This document shows positions 55,287 through 62,439 of a stretch of 64,000 bases of DNA, one piece after another; position 1 is the first letter of the stretch, and each line of letters starts with the position of its first letter. The position numbers were made by a program, and so were the translations under genes. Source of the DNA: Actinacidiphila cocklensis (GTDB lineage Bacteria > Actinomycetota > Actinomycetes > Streptomycetales > Streptomycetaceae); the NCBI RefSeq assembly GCF_907177275.1, contig NZ_CAJSLV010000114.1, forward strand, positions 62,001 through 126,000, in the 5' to 3' direction. A model generated the notes under the pieces. It saw only the letters and a list, made by a program, of their open reading frames with translations. It had not been told where the DNA came from and ran no database searches.

Positions 55287-57737
55287 TCACTCGCGTACGC
55301 CCGCGAGCTCCACCGCCGTGCGGCGCAGCGCGACGGCGGCCGTGCCGACCGCGGAGACCAGCGCGAGCACCGCGCAGGCCGCCACGGTCGCCGCGAGCGC
55401 CGCCCACGGGAACGCGACGGGCGTCCAGACCGACAGCAGGCCCAGTGCGCCCCACATGCCCGTCAGGTTGAGCCCGGCGACCAGCGCTCCGAGCACCGCG
55501 CCGACCGTGACCACCACCAGCGCCTCCGCACCCACCAGCCGCAGCACCTGCCACCTGGTGGCGCCGGCCAGCCGCAGCACGGCCAGGTCGCGGAACCGGT
55601 CGGAGGTCGCCATGACCATCGTGTTGGCCAGTGAGATGCCGGTGTAGAGCAGGGCGATCCCGAGGACCAGCAGCAGGCCCGCCCGGGTCGTCCGGTCGGT
55701 CGCGGGGTACGCCGCCCGTACCCAGGCCTCCCCGGTGCGGACCGTTCCGCCCGACGGGCGCACCGCCTCGCGCAGCCCGGTGGCCACGGTGCCGGCGCTC
55801 CCGGTGAGGTGGACGTCGACCCGGTCGACGGGCGCCGCGGGGGCGTTGCGGGGCGTGACGTAGACGCCGTTGTCGCCGGTGCCCTCGTGCATGACCGCGG
55901 CGATCCGCAGGGACCTCTCGGTGCCGTCCCCGAGCCACACGTGCACCCGCTCGCCCACGGTGTGCTGCTGCCACTCCTGGTTGACGATGATCGAGCCGTC
56001 GTCCAGGTCGCCCACCTTCCCCGCGGCGAGCGGCAGGCGGGAGGTGGCCGCGAGCGGCCCCGGCTCCACGGCCCTGGCCTGCGACCTGATGAGCGCCACT
56101 CCGTCCTCCAGGACGTACACGGCGCTCGACGCGCTCGCCGAGACCTCGGCGCCGGGCACGGCCGCCAGCCGCTTCAGCGTCGCGCCGTCGAAGCCGGCGG
56201 CGCCCGCGGGGGTGACCACGAAGTCGGCGGTCGTCCGGTCGCGGATCTCGACGGCCTTCGCCCTGCCGAGGGTGGCGGTGGCGCCCAGCAGCGAGCCGGC
56301 CAGCGCAACCGTGACCAGCACGGGCGCCGCGACGGCGGCGGTGCGCCGGACGGCGGCGGAGGAGTTCTCCCGCACCAGCATCCCGGTGGCGCCCGGCAGC
56401 CGGGCCGGCAGCCAGGCGGCCAGCCGGACCAGCGGCCGTACCGGCACCGGCGCCAGCAGCGCGGCCGCGGTGATCAGCAGCATCGGCCGGCTCACGTAGG
56501 TCTTGCGGTGCAGCAGGTCGCCCGGGTTCGTCACCAGGTCCAGGGCGAGCGTCACCGCGGCGGTGGCCAGCAGGGCCGCGCCGGCCAGCCGGCGGCCGCG
56601 TGTCATCGCCCGGGTGTCCACCGACGCCTCGCGCAGCGCCTCGGCAGGACCGGTGCGCCCGGCCCGCCACGACGCCGCGACCACACCGCACAGGGCCACC
56701 AGCAGGCCCGTCCAGAACGCCAGATGGTACGGCCAGACGTGATCGCCGATGGTGAACCAGGCGGGCGCGAGGCGCTCGTCGACCGCCCACGCGGCGAGCT
56801 TCGGAGCCGCGAACGAGCCGAGCACGCAGCCGGCGGCGGAGGCGAGCACGCCGACCACGAGCGCCTCCGCGACGACCATGCGGCGGATCTGCCCCGGGGT
56901 CGCCCCCGCGGTGCGCAGCAGCCCGAACTCGCGGCGCCGCTGGGCCACCGCGAACGCGAAGGTCGAGGCCACCACGAACACCGACACGAACCCGGCGACG
57001 CCGCCTGCCGTGCCGAACATGGCGTTCATCGCGGTGAGGGCCTCGCTGTCCCGGTCGGGGTCGGCGTCGGCGTACCGGCGCGCGTCCCCGGTGAGGACCT
57101 GTACCCCCGCGCTGCCGCGCACCGCCTCACGTACCGCCGCCGCACCGGCGACGACCACCGACTGGAGGCTGCGCGGCGACAGTTGCGCGGCGCGGGCGTC
57201 GGTGTAGAAGACGGCGTCCTCGAAGCCGAGCCCGGCAACCGTGCCGACGACGCGCACGATGCCGGCGCCGGTCCGCACCCGGGCGCCCGGACGCGCCCAG
57301 TCACCGCTGACGACGACCTCGTCCGCGGCCGAGGGCGCGCGTCCCGCGTCGAGTTCGTACGGCGCGAAGGCGGCGGTGGACCAGGGGTGGCCCACCAGGT
57401 CGGCGGGCCCGCCCTCGGCCGTCACCGCGAACGACCGGTCCTCGACGACGGTTCCGAGGCCCCGCAGCTTCGCGACGGCCTCGGCGGGCACGGCGCGCGG
57501 CTGGGCGAGCCTGCGGGTGCGGTCGCCGTCCAAGGTGGGCACCGTGAGGGTGTCCTGGCCCCTGACGACGACCGGCGCGGCGGCGAACCGCTCCGGTCCC
57601 CGGCCCGGCGCGTCGACCGAGGACGCCAGGGCCAGCCCCATCACCGCGATCAGCGCCACGCCCAGGGACAGGGCGACGAAGCTGCCGGTGAAGGTGACCC
57701 AGCGGGTGCGCAGGGTGTGCAGGGCGGTGCTCAGCAC
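55287..57737 (-). CDS. ABC transporter permease, FtsX/MacB-type (816 aa)
   Basis: Large inner-membrane permease with two FtsX units. The N-terminal helix LGVALIAVMGLALASS precedes an extracytoplasmic domain (about 40-250); then AGGVAGFVSVFVVASTFAFAVAQRRREFGLLRTAGATPGQIRRM is the first FtsX core, and LLLVLGIALLYTGISLANTMVMATSDRFRDLAVLRLAGATRWQVLRLV the second, each followed by two further helices. The GTG start (57737) overlaps the ATPase stop by 7 bp. Such MacB/LolD-like machines move lipoproteins or antibiotics, or sense cell-envelope stress, rather than import solutes. Confidence 0.88.
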   Translation of the reverse strand: MLSTALHTLRTRWVTFTGSFVALSLGVALIAVMGLALASSVDAPGRGPERFAAAPVVVRGQDTLTVPTLDGDRTRRLAQPRAVPAEAVAKLRGLGTVVEDRSFAVTAEGGPADLVGHPWSTAAFAPYELDAGRAPSAADEVVVSGDWARPGARVRTGAGIVRVVGTVAGLGFEDAVFYTDARAAQLSPRSLQSVVVAGAAAVREAVRGSAGVQVLTGDARRYADADPDRDSEALTAMNAMFGTAGGVAGFVSVFVVASTFAFAVAQRRREFGLLRTAGATPGQIRRMVVAEALVVGVLASAAGCVLGSFAAPKLAAWAVDERLAPAWFTIGDHVWPYHLAFWTGLLVALCGVVAASWRAGRTGPAEALREASVDTRAMTRGRRLAGAALLATAAVTLALDLVTNPGDLLHRKTYVSRPMLLITAAALLAPVPVRPLVRLAAWLPARLPGATGMLVRENSSAAVRRTAAVAAPVLVTVALAGSLLGATATLGRAKAVEIRDRTTADFVVTPAGAAGFDGATLKRLAAVPGAEVSASASSAVYVLEDGVALIRSQARAVEPGPLAATSRLPLAAGKVGDLDDGSIIVNQEWQQHTVGERVHVWLGDGTERSLRIAAVMHEGTGDNGVYVTPRNAPAAPVDRVDVHLTGSAGTVATGLREAVRPSGGTVRTGEAWVRAAYPATDRTTRAGLLLVLGIALLYTGISLANTMVMATSDRFRDLAVLRLAGATRWQVLRLVGAEALVVVTVGAVLGALVAGLNLTGMWGALGLLSVWTPVAFPWAALAATVAACAVLALVSAVGTAAVALRRTAVELAGVRE

Positions 57738-58468
57738 GGCACGACCTCCAGGGTGGCCATGCGCGCCGCGATGTCCTCGGCGGAGGCGCCCGCCAGTTCG
57801 CCGTGGACCCGGCCGTCGACGAGGAAGACGACGCGGTCCGCACAGGAGGCGGCGACCGGGTCGTGGCTGACCATCACGACCGTGTGGCCCTCGCGTTCGA
57901 CCATGCCGCGCAGCAGGGCCAGCACCTCGCGGCTGCTGCGCGAGTCGAGCGCGCCGGTCGGCTCGTCGCAGAACAGCACCTCCGGGCGGGTGATCAGGGC
58001 ACGGGCCAGGGCGACCCGCTGCTGCTGGCCGCCTGACATCTCCGCGGGCCGGTGCCGTATCCGGTCGCCGAGCCCGACCTGCCGGAGCACCTCGCGCACC
58101 CGGTCGCGCCGCGGGCGGCGGCCGGCCAGCCGCAGCGGCAGGGCCACGTTCTGCTCGGCGGTCAGCGAGGGCAGCAGGTTGAACGCCTGGAACACGAAGC
58201 CGATGCGCTCGCGGCGCAGCAGCGTCAGCCCGGTCTCGCTCAGCCCGGTCAGCTCCGTGCCGCCCACGGTGACCGAGCCCGACGTGGGCCGGTCCAGGCC
58301 CGCGGCGCACTGCAGCAGCGTCGACTTGCCGGACCCGGACGGGCCCATCACGGCGGTGAACGTCCCCCGGGGGAAGGCGATCGACACCTCGTCCAGGGCG
58401 GTGACGGACGTGCCGTCCGAGCCGTACCGCCGCGTGACGGAACGCAGTCGGATCGCGTCCTCGCTCAT
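57731..58468 (-). CDS. ABC transporter ATPase (LolD/MacB type)
   Basis: ATP-binding subunit of 245 residues. Walker A MGPSGSGKSTLL, Q-loop FVFQAFNLLPSLTAEQNV, signature MSGGQQQRVALARAL, Walker B VLFCDEPTGALDS and H-loop VMVSHDP are all intact. ATG at 58468 preceded by GGAGG. It is coupled to the downstream FtsX-type permease. The gene is divergent from a NarL-type two-component system, an arrangement common in actinomycetes for drug- or envelope-responsive transporters. Confidence 0.93.
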   Translation of the reverse strand: MSEDAIRLRSVTRRYGSDGTSVTALDEVSIAFPRGTFTAVMGPSGSGKSTLLQCAAGLDRPTSGSVTVGGTELTGLSETGLTLLRRERIGFVFQAFNLLPSLTAEQNVALPLRLAGRRPRRDRVREVLRQVGLGDRIRHRPAEMSGGQQQRVALARALITRPEVLFCDEPTGALDSRSSREVLALLRGMVEREGHTVVMVSHDPVAASCADRVVFLVDGRVHGELAGASAEDIAARMATLEVVPC

Positions 58469-58638
58469 ATGTCCTCCACCAGTGCCTGCTCCACGACCTG
58501 TTGACGTCTCCACGAAACCGCGCAGACCCCTGGTGGCGCAGTACGGCCAGAACGAGACCTGGGGTAGGGCCAGGCATACCCCCGATACGGGTACCGGGCC
58601 GATGGCACCGGTCGGCGCGGCCGCTTACGGTCGTGCCC

Positions 58639-59937
58639 ATGCACCCTCGCGACGTGTGGCAGGCCATGACCCGGCCGGCCTTCCTGCTGTCGGCCTGGCC
58701 CTGGCGCTCCGCCGCGTATCTGCTCACCGGCGTGGTGACCGGCGTGGCCGCCCTCGTGGGCATCGTGACGGCGGCGGTGGTCTGCGGTGCGCTGGCGATC
58801 GTCCTGGTGGGGCTGCCGCTGCTCCTCCTCCTCGCCCTCAGCGGCCTCCCGGTGGCGGGGGTGGAGCGGAGCAGGCTGCGCCTGGTCGACCGCACCCCGG
58901 TGTCCGGCCGGCACCGGATACCGGCCGCGCCGGGGCTGCGGGCCTGGCTGACGACCCGGCTGCGCGAGCAGGCGACCTGGCGGGAGCTCGGCTACGCGCT
59001 GCTGCTCGCCGGGCTGCTGTGGCTGGTCGACGCGGCGGCGGTCGCGGCCGCCCTGCTCGTCCCGCTGTCGATGGCCGCCGCCCCGCTGCTGATGGCCACG
59101 TCCGGGGACGGCCACGAGGTGAAGGTGCTCAAGGCGTGGACGCTCACCACCTGGCCGGCCGCCTCCGGCGTCGCCGTACTCGGCCTGCTCCTGCTGGGGC
59201 CGGGCGCCTACGTGCTCGGCGTCGTCGCGGGCGCCCGCGCCGAGGTGGCGCGGCTGCTGATCGCCTCCCCGGAGGGAGAACTCGGCGCCAGGGTGGTCGA
59301 ACTGGCCCGCTCCCGCGTCCGGTTGGTGGACGCCTTCGAGGCCGAGCGGCGCCGGATCGAGCGCGATCTGCACGACGGCGCCCAGCAGCGCCTGGTGGCC
59401 CTGACGATGGCCCTGGGGCTGGCCCGCCTCGACGCGCCGCCCGGCCCGCTCGCCGACCAGCTCGCCAAGGCCCACGAGGAGGCGGGCAAGGCGCTCGCCG
59501 AGCTGCGCGAGCTCATCCACGGCATCCACCCCAAGGTGCTCACCGACTACGGCCTCCAGGCCGCGGTCGCCGACGCCGCCGATCGCTGCGTGGTCCCCGT
59601 CGACGTCGACCTCGACCTGCCGGGAAGGCCGGCCCGGGCGGTCGAGTCCGCGGCCTACTTCGTGGTCTGCGAGGCGCTGGCCAACGTCGCCCGGCACAGC
59701 GGCGCCGACCGCGCGCGGGTGAGCGGCGGCCATGACGGCGGACGCCTGTTCCTCGAAGTGCGCGACGACGGCCGGGGCGGCGCGGACGCCGCGGCGGGCA
59801 GCGGCCTGACCGGTCTGGCGGACCGGGTGTCGGTGTTGGATGGCAGACTTGCCCTGACCAGTCCGCCAGGTGGGCCGACCCTGTTGCGTGTGGAGTTCCC
59901 TTGCGAGTTGACCATGGCGGCCGACCGCTGCGCATAG
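58639..59937 (+). CDS. Sensor histidine kinase (NarL/DesK type)
   Basis: Membrane kinase of 432 residues. An N-terminal sensor domain (about 8-215) contains four hydrophobic segments including AAYLLTGVVTGVAALVGIV and LGYALLLAGLLWLVDAAAV, matching the 'putative sensor' domain often found here. The HisKA_3 H-box is RRIERDLHDGAQQRL with phospho-acceptor H245; ATPase motifs are CEALANVARHSGA and DDGRGG...GLTGLADRV. A TACGGT at 58626-58631, 7 nt before the ATG, suggests a leaderless transcript. Partner of the overlapping response regulator. Confidence 0.9.
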   Translation: MHPRDVWQAMTRPAFLLSAWPWRSAAYLLTGVVTGVAALVGIVTAAVVCGALAIVLVGLPLLLLLALSGLPVAGVERSRLRLVDRTPVSGRHRIPAAPGLRAWLTTRLREQATWRELGYALLLAGLLWLVDAAAVAAALLVPLSMAAAPLLMATSGDGHEVKVLKAWTLTTWPAASGVAVLGLLLLGPGAYVLGVVAGARAEVARLLIASPEGELGARVVELARSRVRLVDAFEAERRRIERDLHDGAQQRLVALTMALGLARLDAPPGPLADQLAKAHEEAGKALAELRELIHGIHPKVLTDYGLQAAVADAADRCVVPVDVDLDLPGRPARAVESAAYFVVCEALANVARHSGADRARVSGGHDGGRLFLEVRDDGRGGADAAAGSGLTGLADRVSVLDGRLALTSPPGGPTLLRVEFPCELTMAADRCA

Positions 59938-60569
59938 TGCTGGCCGAGGACAGCGTGCTGCTGCGGGAAGGGCTCGTCGGCCTGCTCGCCCGCTGCGGCC
60001 ACGAGGTCGTGGCGGCCGTCGGGGACGGGCAGGCGCTCGTCGCCGCGGTCGAGGAGCACGACCCCGACATCGTGGTGACCGACGTGCGCATGCCGCCCGG
60101 TTTCCAGGACGAGGGCCTGCGGGCGGCCGTGCGGCTGCGCGAGAGCCGCCCCGCACTGCCGGTCCTGGTCCTCAGCCAGTACGTGCAGCGGACGTACGCC
60201 GCCGAACTCCTGGACTCCGGCGACGGAACGGGCGTCGGCTACCTGCTCAAGGACCGGGTCGGCCAGGTCGAGGAGTTCGTGGCGGCGCTGCACGAGGTGG
60301 CGGACTCCGGGACGGTGGTCGACCCCGAGGTGGTGCGCCAGTTGCTGCGCCGCCGCCGCGACCCGCTGGAGCAGCTCACCCCGCGCGAGCGCGAGGTGCT
60401 GGCACTGATCGCCGAGGGCAGGTCCAACGGCGCGATCGCCAGGGAGCTGGTGGTCTCGGAGGCCGCGATCGGCAAGCACGTCGGCAACATCCTCACCAAG
60501 CTGGACCTGCCGCCGACGGACCGGAGCCACCGCAGGGTGCTGGCCGTTCTCGCCTACCTGCGCGCCTGA
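59901..60569 (+). CDS. NarL/LuxR-family response regulator
   Basis: Response regulator of 222 residues. Receiver domain with acidic pair ED in RIVLAEDSVLLREG, phospho-acceptor D61 in IVVTDVRMP and Lys in GYLLKDRV; C-terminal LuxR HTH LTPREREVLALIAEGRSNGAIARELVVSEAAIGKHVGNILTKLDL. The likely start is the TTG at 59901, overlapping the kinase end by 37 bp, with GGAG upstream; later GTGs would cut the first strand. It probably activates the divergent ABC transporter operon. Confidence 0.88.
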   Translation: MRVDHGGRPLRIVLAEDSVLLREGLVGLLARCGHEVVAAVGDGQALVAAVEEHDPDIVVTDVRMPPGFQDEGLRAAVRLRESRPALPVLVLSQYVQRTYAAELLDSGDGTGVGYLLKDRVGQVEEFVAALHEVADSGTVVDPEVVRQLLRRRRDPLEQLTPREREVLALIAEGRSNGAIARELVVSEAAIGKHVGNILTKLDLPPTDRSHRRVLAVLAYLRA

Positions 60570-60900
60570 TCCCGGCACTTCGAAAGTTTCGCTGCGACGG
60601 TCTCCCGCGGGGTCGTCATGGTCGCTGGCTCGTGGGCGAGTTGACCCATCGGACGGGCGCGATCACCAGTTGCATTCCCTGACCAGGTGAGATGTCTTGG
60701 CTGTGAACTTCCTGTCAACGGAAAGCTTTCGAAATATCTACCGAAAGTGTTGACACCGCACGGGTGCGGGTCAGACTGTTCGGCATCGCCGGTGACCAGT
60801 CACCGGTGGTCCTGTGTGTCATGCCCCTGTCGCCAGTTCTCCCCGACCTGCGACGGCCACGGCACGCAGTCCCCCCACACCGCCTCAGGAGGAAACACCC
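60570..60900 (+). promoter_or_regulatory. Xylanase promoter region with GAAA/TTTC operator cluster
   Basis: CGAAAGTTTCG (60581-60591), GAAAGCTTTC (60721-60730) and the pair CTTTCG/CGAAAG (60726-60731, 60742-60747) are palindromic arrangements of GAAA, a motif linked to xylanase-gene regulators in Streptomyces. TGTCAAC (60713-60719) and GTTGACA (60749-60755) form a wider inverted repeat whose right arm contains a consensus -35, TTGACA (60750-60755); CAGACT at 60772-60777 is a possible -10 (16-bp spacer). Confidence 0.65.
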
Positions 60901-61980
60901 ATGAGGACACCGACCCGCGAGCCGGGCCGCAGACGCACTCTCGTGGCCGCCATCCGCGGTATCGTCGCCGCGGCGGCCGCGGTCATGGTCGCTTTCGCGC
61001 TGCCTGGCGCTGCCCAGGCCGACACGACCGTCAACTCGAACAGCACCGGCACCAACAACGGGTACTTCTACTCCTTCTGGAGCCAGAACAGCGGCCAGGC
61101 CTCCATGACCATGGGCTCCGGCGGCCAGTACAGCACCCAGTGGAACAACGTGACCAACTTCGTGGCCGGCAAGGGCTGGAACCCGGGCACGACCGCGCCC
61201 GTGACCTACTCGGGCACGTGGAACTGCAACGGCAACTGCTACCTGTCGCTGTACGGCTGGACGACGAACCCGCTCATCGAGTACTACATCGTCGACAACT
61301 ACGGTAACTACAACCCGAGTTCCGGTGCCTCCAGGCTGGGCTCGGTCACCAGCGACGGCAGCACGTACGACCTGTACCGGACGCAGCGCGTCAACCAGCC
61401 CTCCATCGAGGGCACCGCGACGTTCTACCAGTACTGGGCGGTCCGCCAGGCCAAGCGCACCGGCGGCACCATCACCGTGGCCAATTTCTTCAACGCGTGG
61501 GCGCAGGCGGGCCTGAACCTCGGCACCCCGAACTACGAGATCCTGGCCACCGAGGGCTACGGATCCTCCGGCAGCTCCAACATCACCGTGGGCTCCGGCA
61601 GTGGTGGCACGACGCCGCCGACCACGCCGCCCCCCACCAGCACGCCGCCGACCACGCCGCCCCCGAGCAACGGCGGCAGCGGCTGCTCGGCGACCTTCAC
61701 CAACTCCTCCGACTGGGGCGCCGGCTTCACGGGCGCGGTGAGCGTCAAGAACGACGGCTCGGCCGCCATCAACGGCTGGACGGTGAAGCTGACCTTCCCC
61801 GGCAACCAGACCGTCACCAACCTGTGGAGTGGCAGCTACACCCAGTCCGGCAACACGGTGACCGTGACCAATGCCGCCTACAACGGCGCCGTGGGAGCCG
61901 GCGCCGGCACCTCCTTCGGGTTCAACGCCAACTACTCGGGCAGCAACGGCGCTCCGACCGCCACCTGCACCGCGAGCTGA
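60901..61980 (+). CDS. Secreted GH11 endo-1,4-beta-xylanase with CBM2
   Basis: Extracellular xylanase of 359 residues. A Tat-like or Sec signal (PGRRRTLVAAIRGIVAAAAAV...GAAQA, cleaved near residue 40) precedes the GH11 jelly-roll (41-230): NNGYFYSFWSQNSG, YLSLYGWTTNPLIEYYIVDN with nucleophile E127, and ILATEGYGSSGSS with acid/base E218. A PT/GS linker (231-259) leads to a family 2 carbohydrate-binding module (261-359) with the CSATF...GWTVKLTFP pattern and terminal Cys pair. ATG at 60901 with AGGAGGAAA upstream. It attacks xylan attached to cellulose. Confidence 0.95.
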   Translation: MRTPTREPGRRRTLVAAIRGIVAAAAAVMVAFALPGAAQADTTVNSNSTGTNNGYFYSFWSQNSGQASMTMGSGGQYSTQWNNVTNFVAGKGWNPGTTAPVTYSGTWNCNGNCYLSLYGWTTNPLIEYYIVDNYGNYNPSSGASRLGSVTSDGSTYDLYRTQRVNQPSIEGTATFYQYWAVRQAKRTGGTITVANFFNAWAQAGLNLGTPNYEILATEGYGSSGSSNITVGSGSGGTTPPTTPPPTSTPPTTPPPSNGGSGCSATFTNSSDWGAGFTGAVSVKNDGSAAINGWTVKLTFPGNQTVTNLWSGSYTQSGNTVTVTNAAYNGAVGAGAGTSFGFNANYSGSNGAPTATCTAS

Positions 61981-62020
61981 CACCCCTGCGCCACGGCTGA
62001 ACCAGCACCGGCCGGACGAC

Positions 62021-62062
62021 GGCGGGGGGGGGGTACCGGAACTCCGGTGCCCACCCCCCGCC
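62021..62062 (+). terminator. G/C-run hairpin after the xylanase
   Basis: Outer stem GGCGGGGGG (62021-62029) / CCCCCCGCC (62054-62062) with an inner ACCGG-AACT-CCGGT stem, 41 bp past the stop codon. Confidence 0.75.
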
Positions 62063-62294
62063 TTGCCGTTCTCCGAGCCCCCGCGGTGTCAGAGCCTGGT
62101 GCGGGAGCGCCCTGCGGACACCTTCGCGGTGCGGTCAGGGCCGGCGGACACGTCGTAAGCGTGCCCGCGCGGCGAGACGTCGGAGAGGGAGCTGGTGCCC
62201 GGCGGCGTCAGAGAGCCGCGGTTCGCCACCGCTGACCCTCCGTTCACTGTGCACACGTGTTGACACTCCGGTCCCTCGCGCTCACACTCGCGCA

Positions 62295-62308
62295 TGGGAG
62301 CGCTCCCA
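62295..62308. promoter_or_regulatory. CebR-type operator
   Basis: TGGGAGCGCTCCCA is an exact match to the palindrome bound by the cellobiose-responsive LacI-family repressor CebR; flanking A and T extend symmetry to 16 bp. It begins about at the predicted transcription start of the GH44 gene. Confidence 0.85.
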
Positions 62309-62439
62309 TAGCTGGATGAGACCGTTCCGTCCCCCCACGAAAGGCCGCTGCGTAGTCGGCTGCCGGTGCCGGATCGCGCGCCTTGCGGGCGCGGCGGCCG
62401 GCGGCGCCGCCCGCGCCGCCGGCCGTTGAGAAGGAGACC

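Larger units (their letters stand above)
61981..62439. other. Gap between xylanase and GH44 genes
   Basis: Holds the xylanase terminator (62021-62062), a possible GH44 promoter (TTGACA at 62260-62265, CACACT at 62283-62288) and the CebR-type box (62295-62308). No gene is seen. Confidence 0.6.

Noticed and set aside
55287..58895. A permease-ATPase fusion of 1202 residues
   Set aside because: The upstream part of this frame is the ATPase gene read in the wrong frame; the true ATPase is in another frame (57731-58468).
55809..59735. A 1308-residue plus-strand frame
   Set aside because: Antisense to the ABC transporter genes and out of frame with the kinase; low-complexity composition typical of shadow frames.
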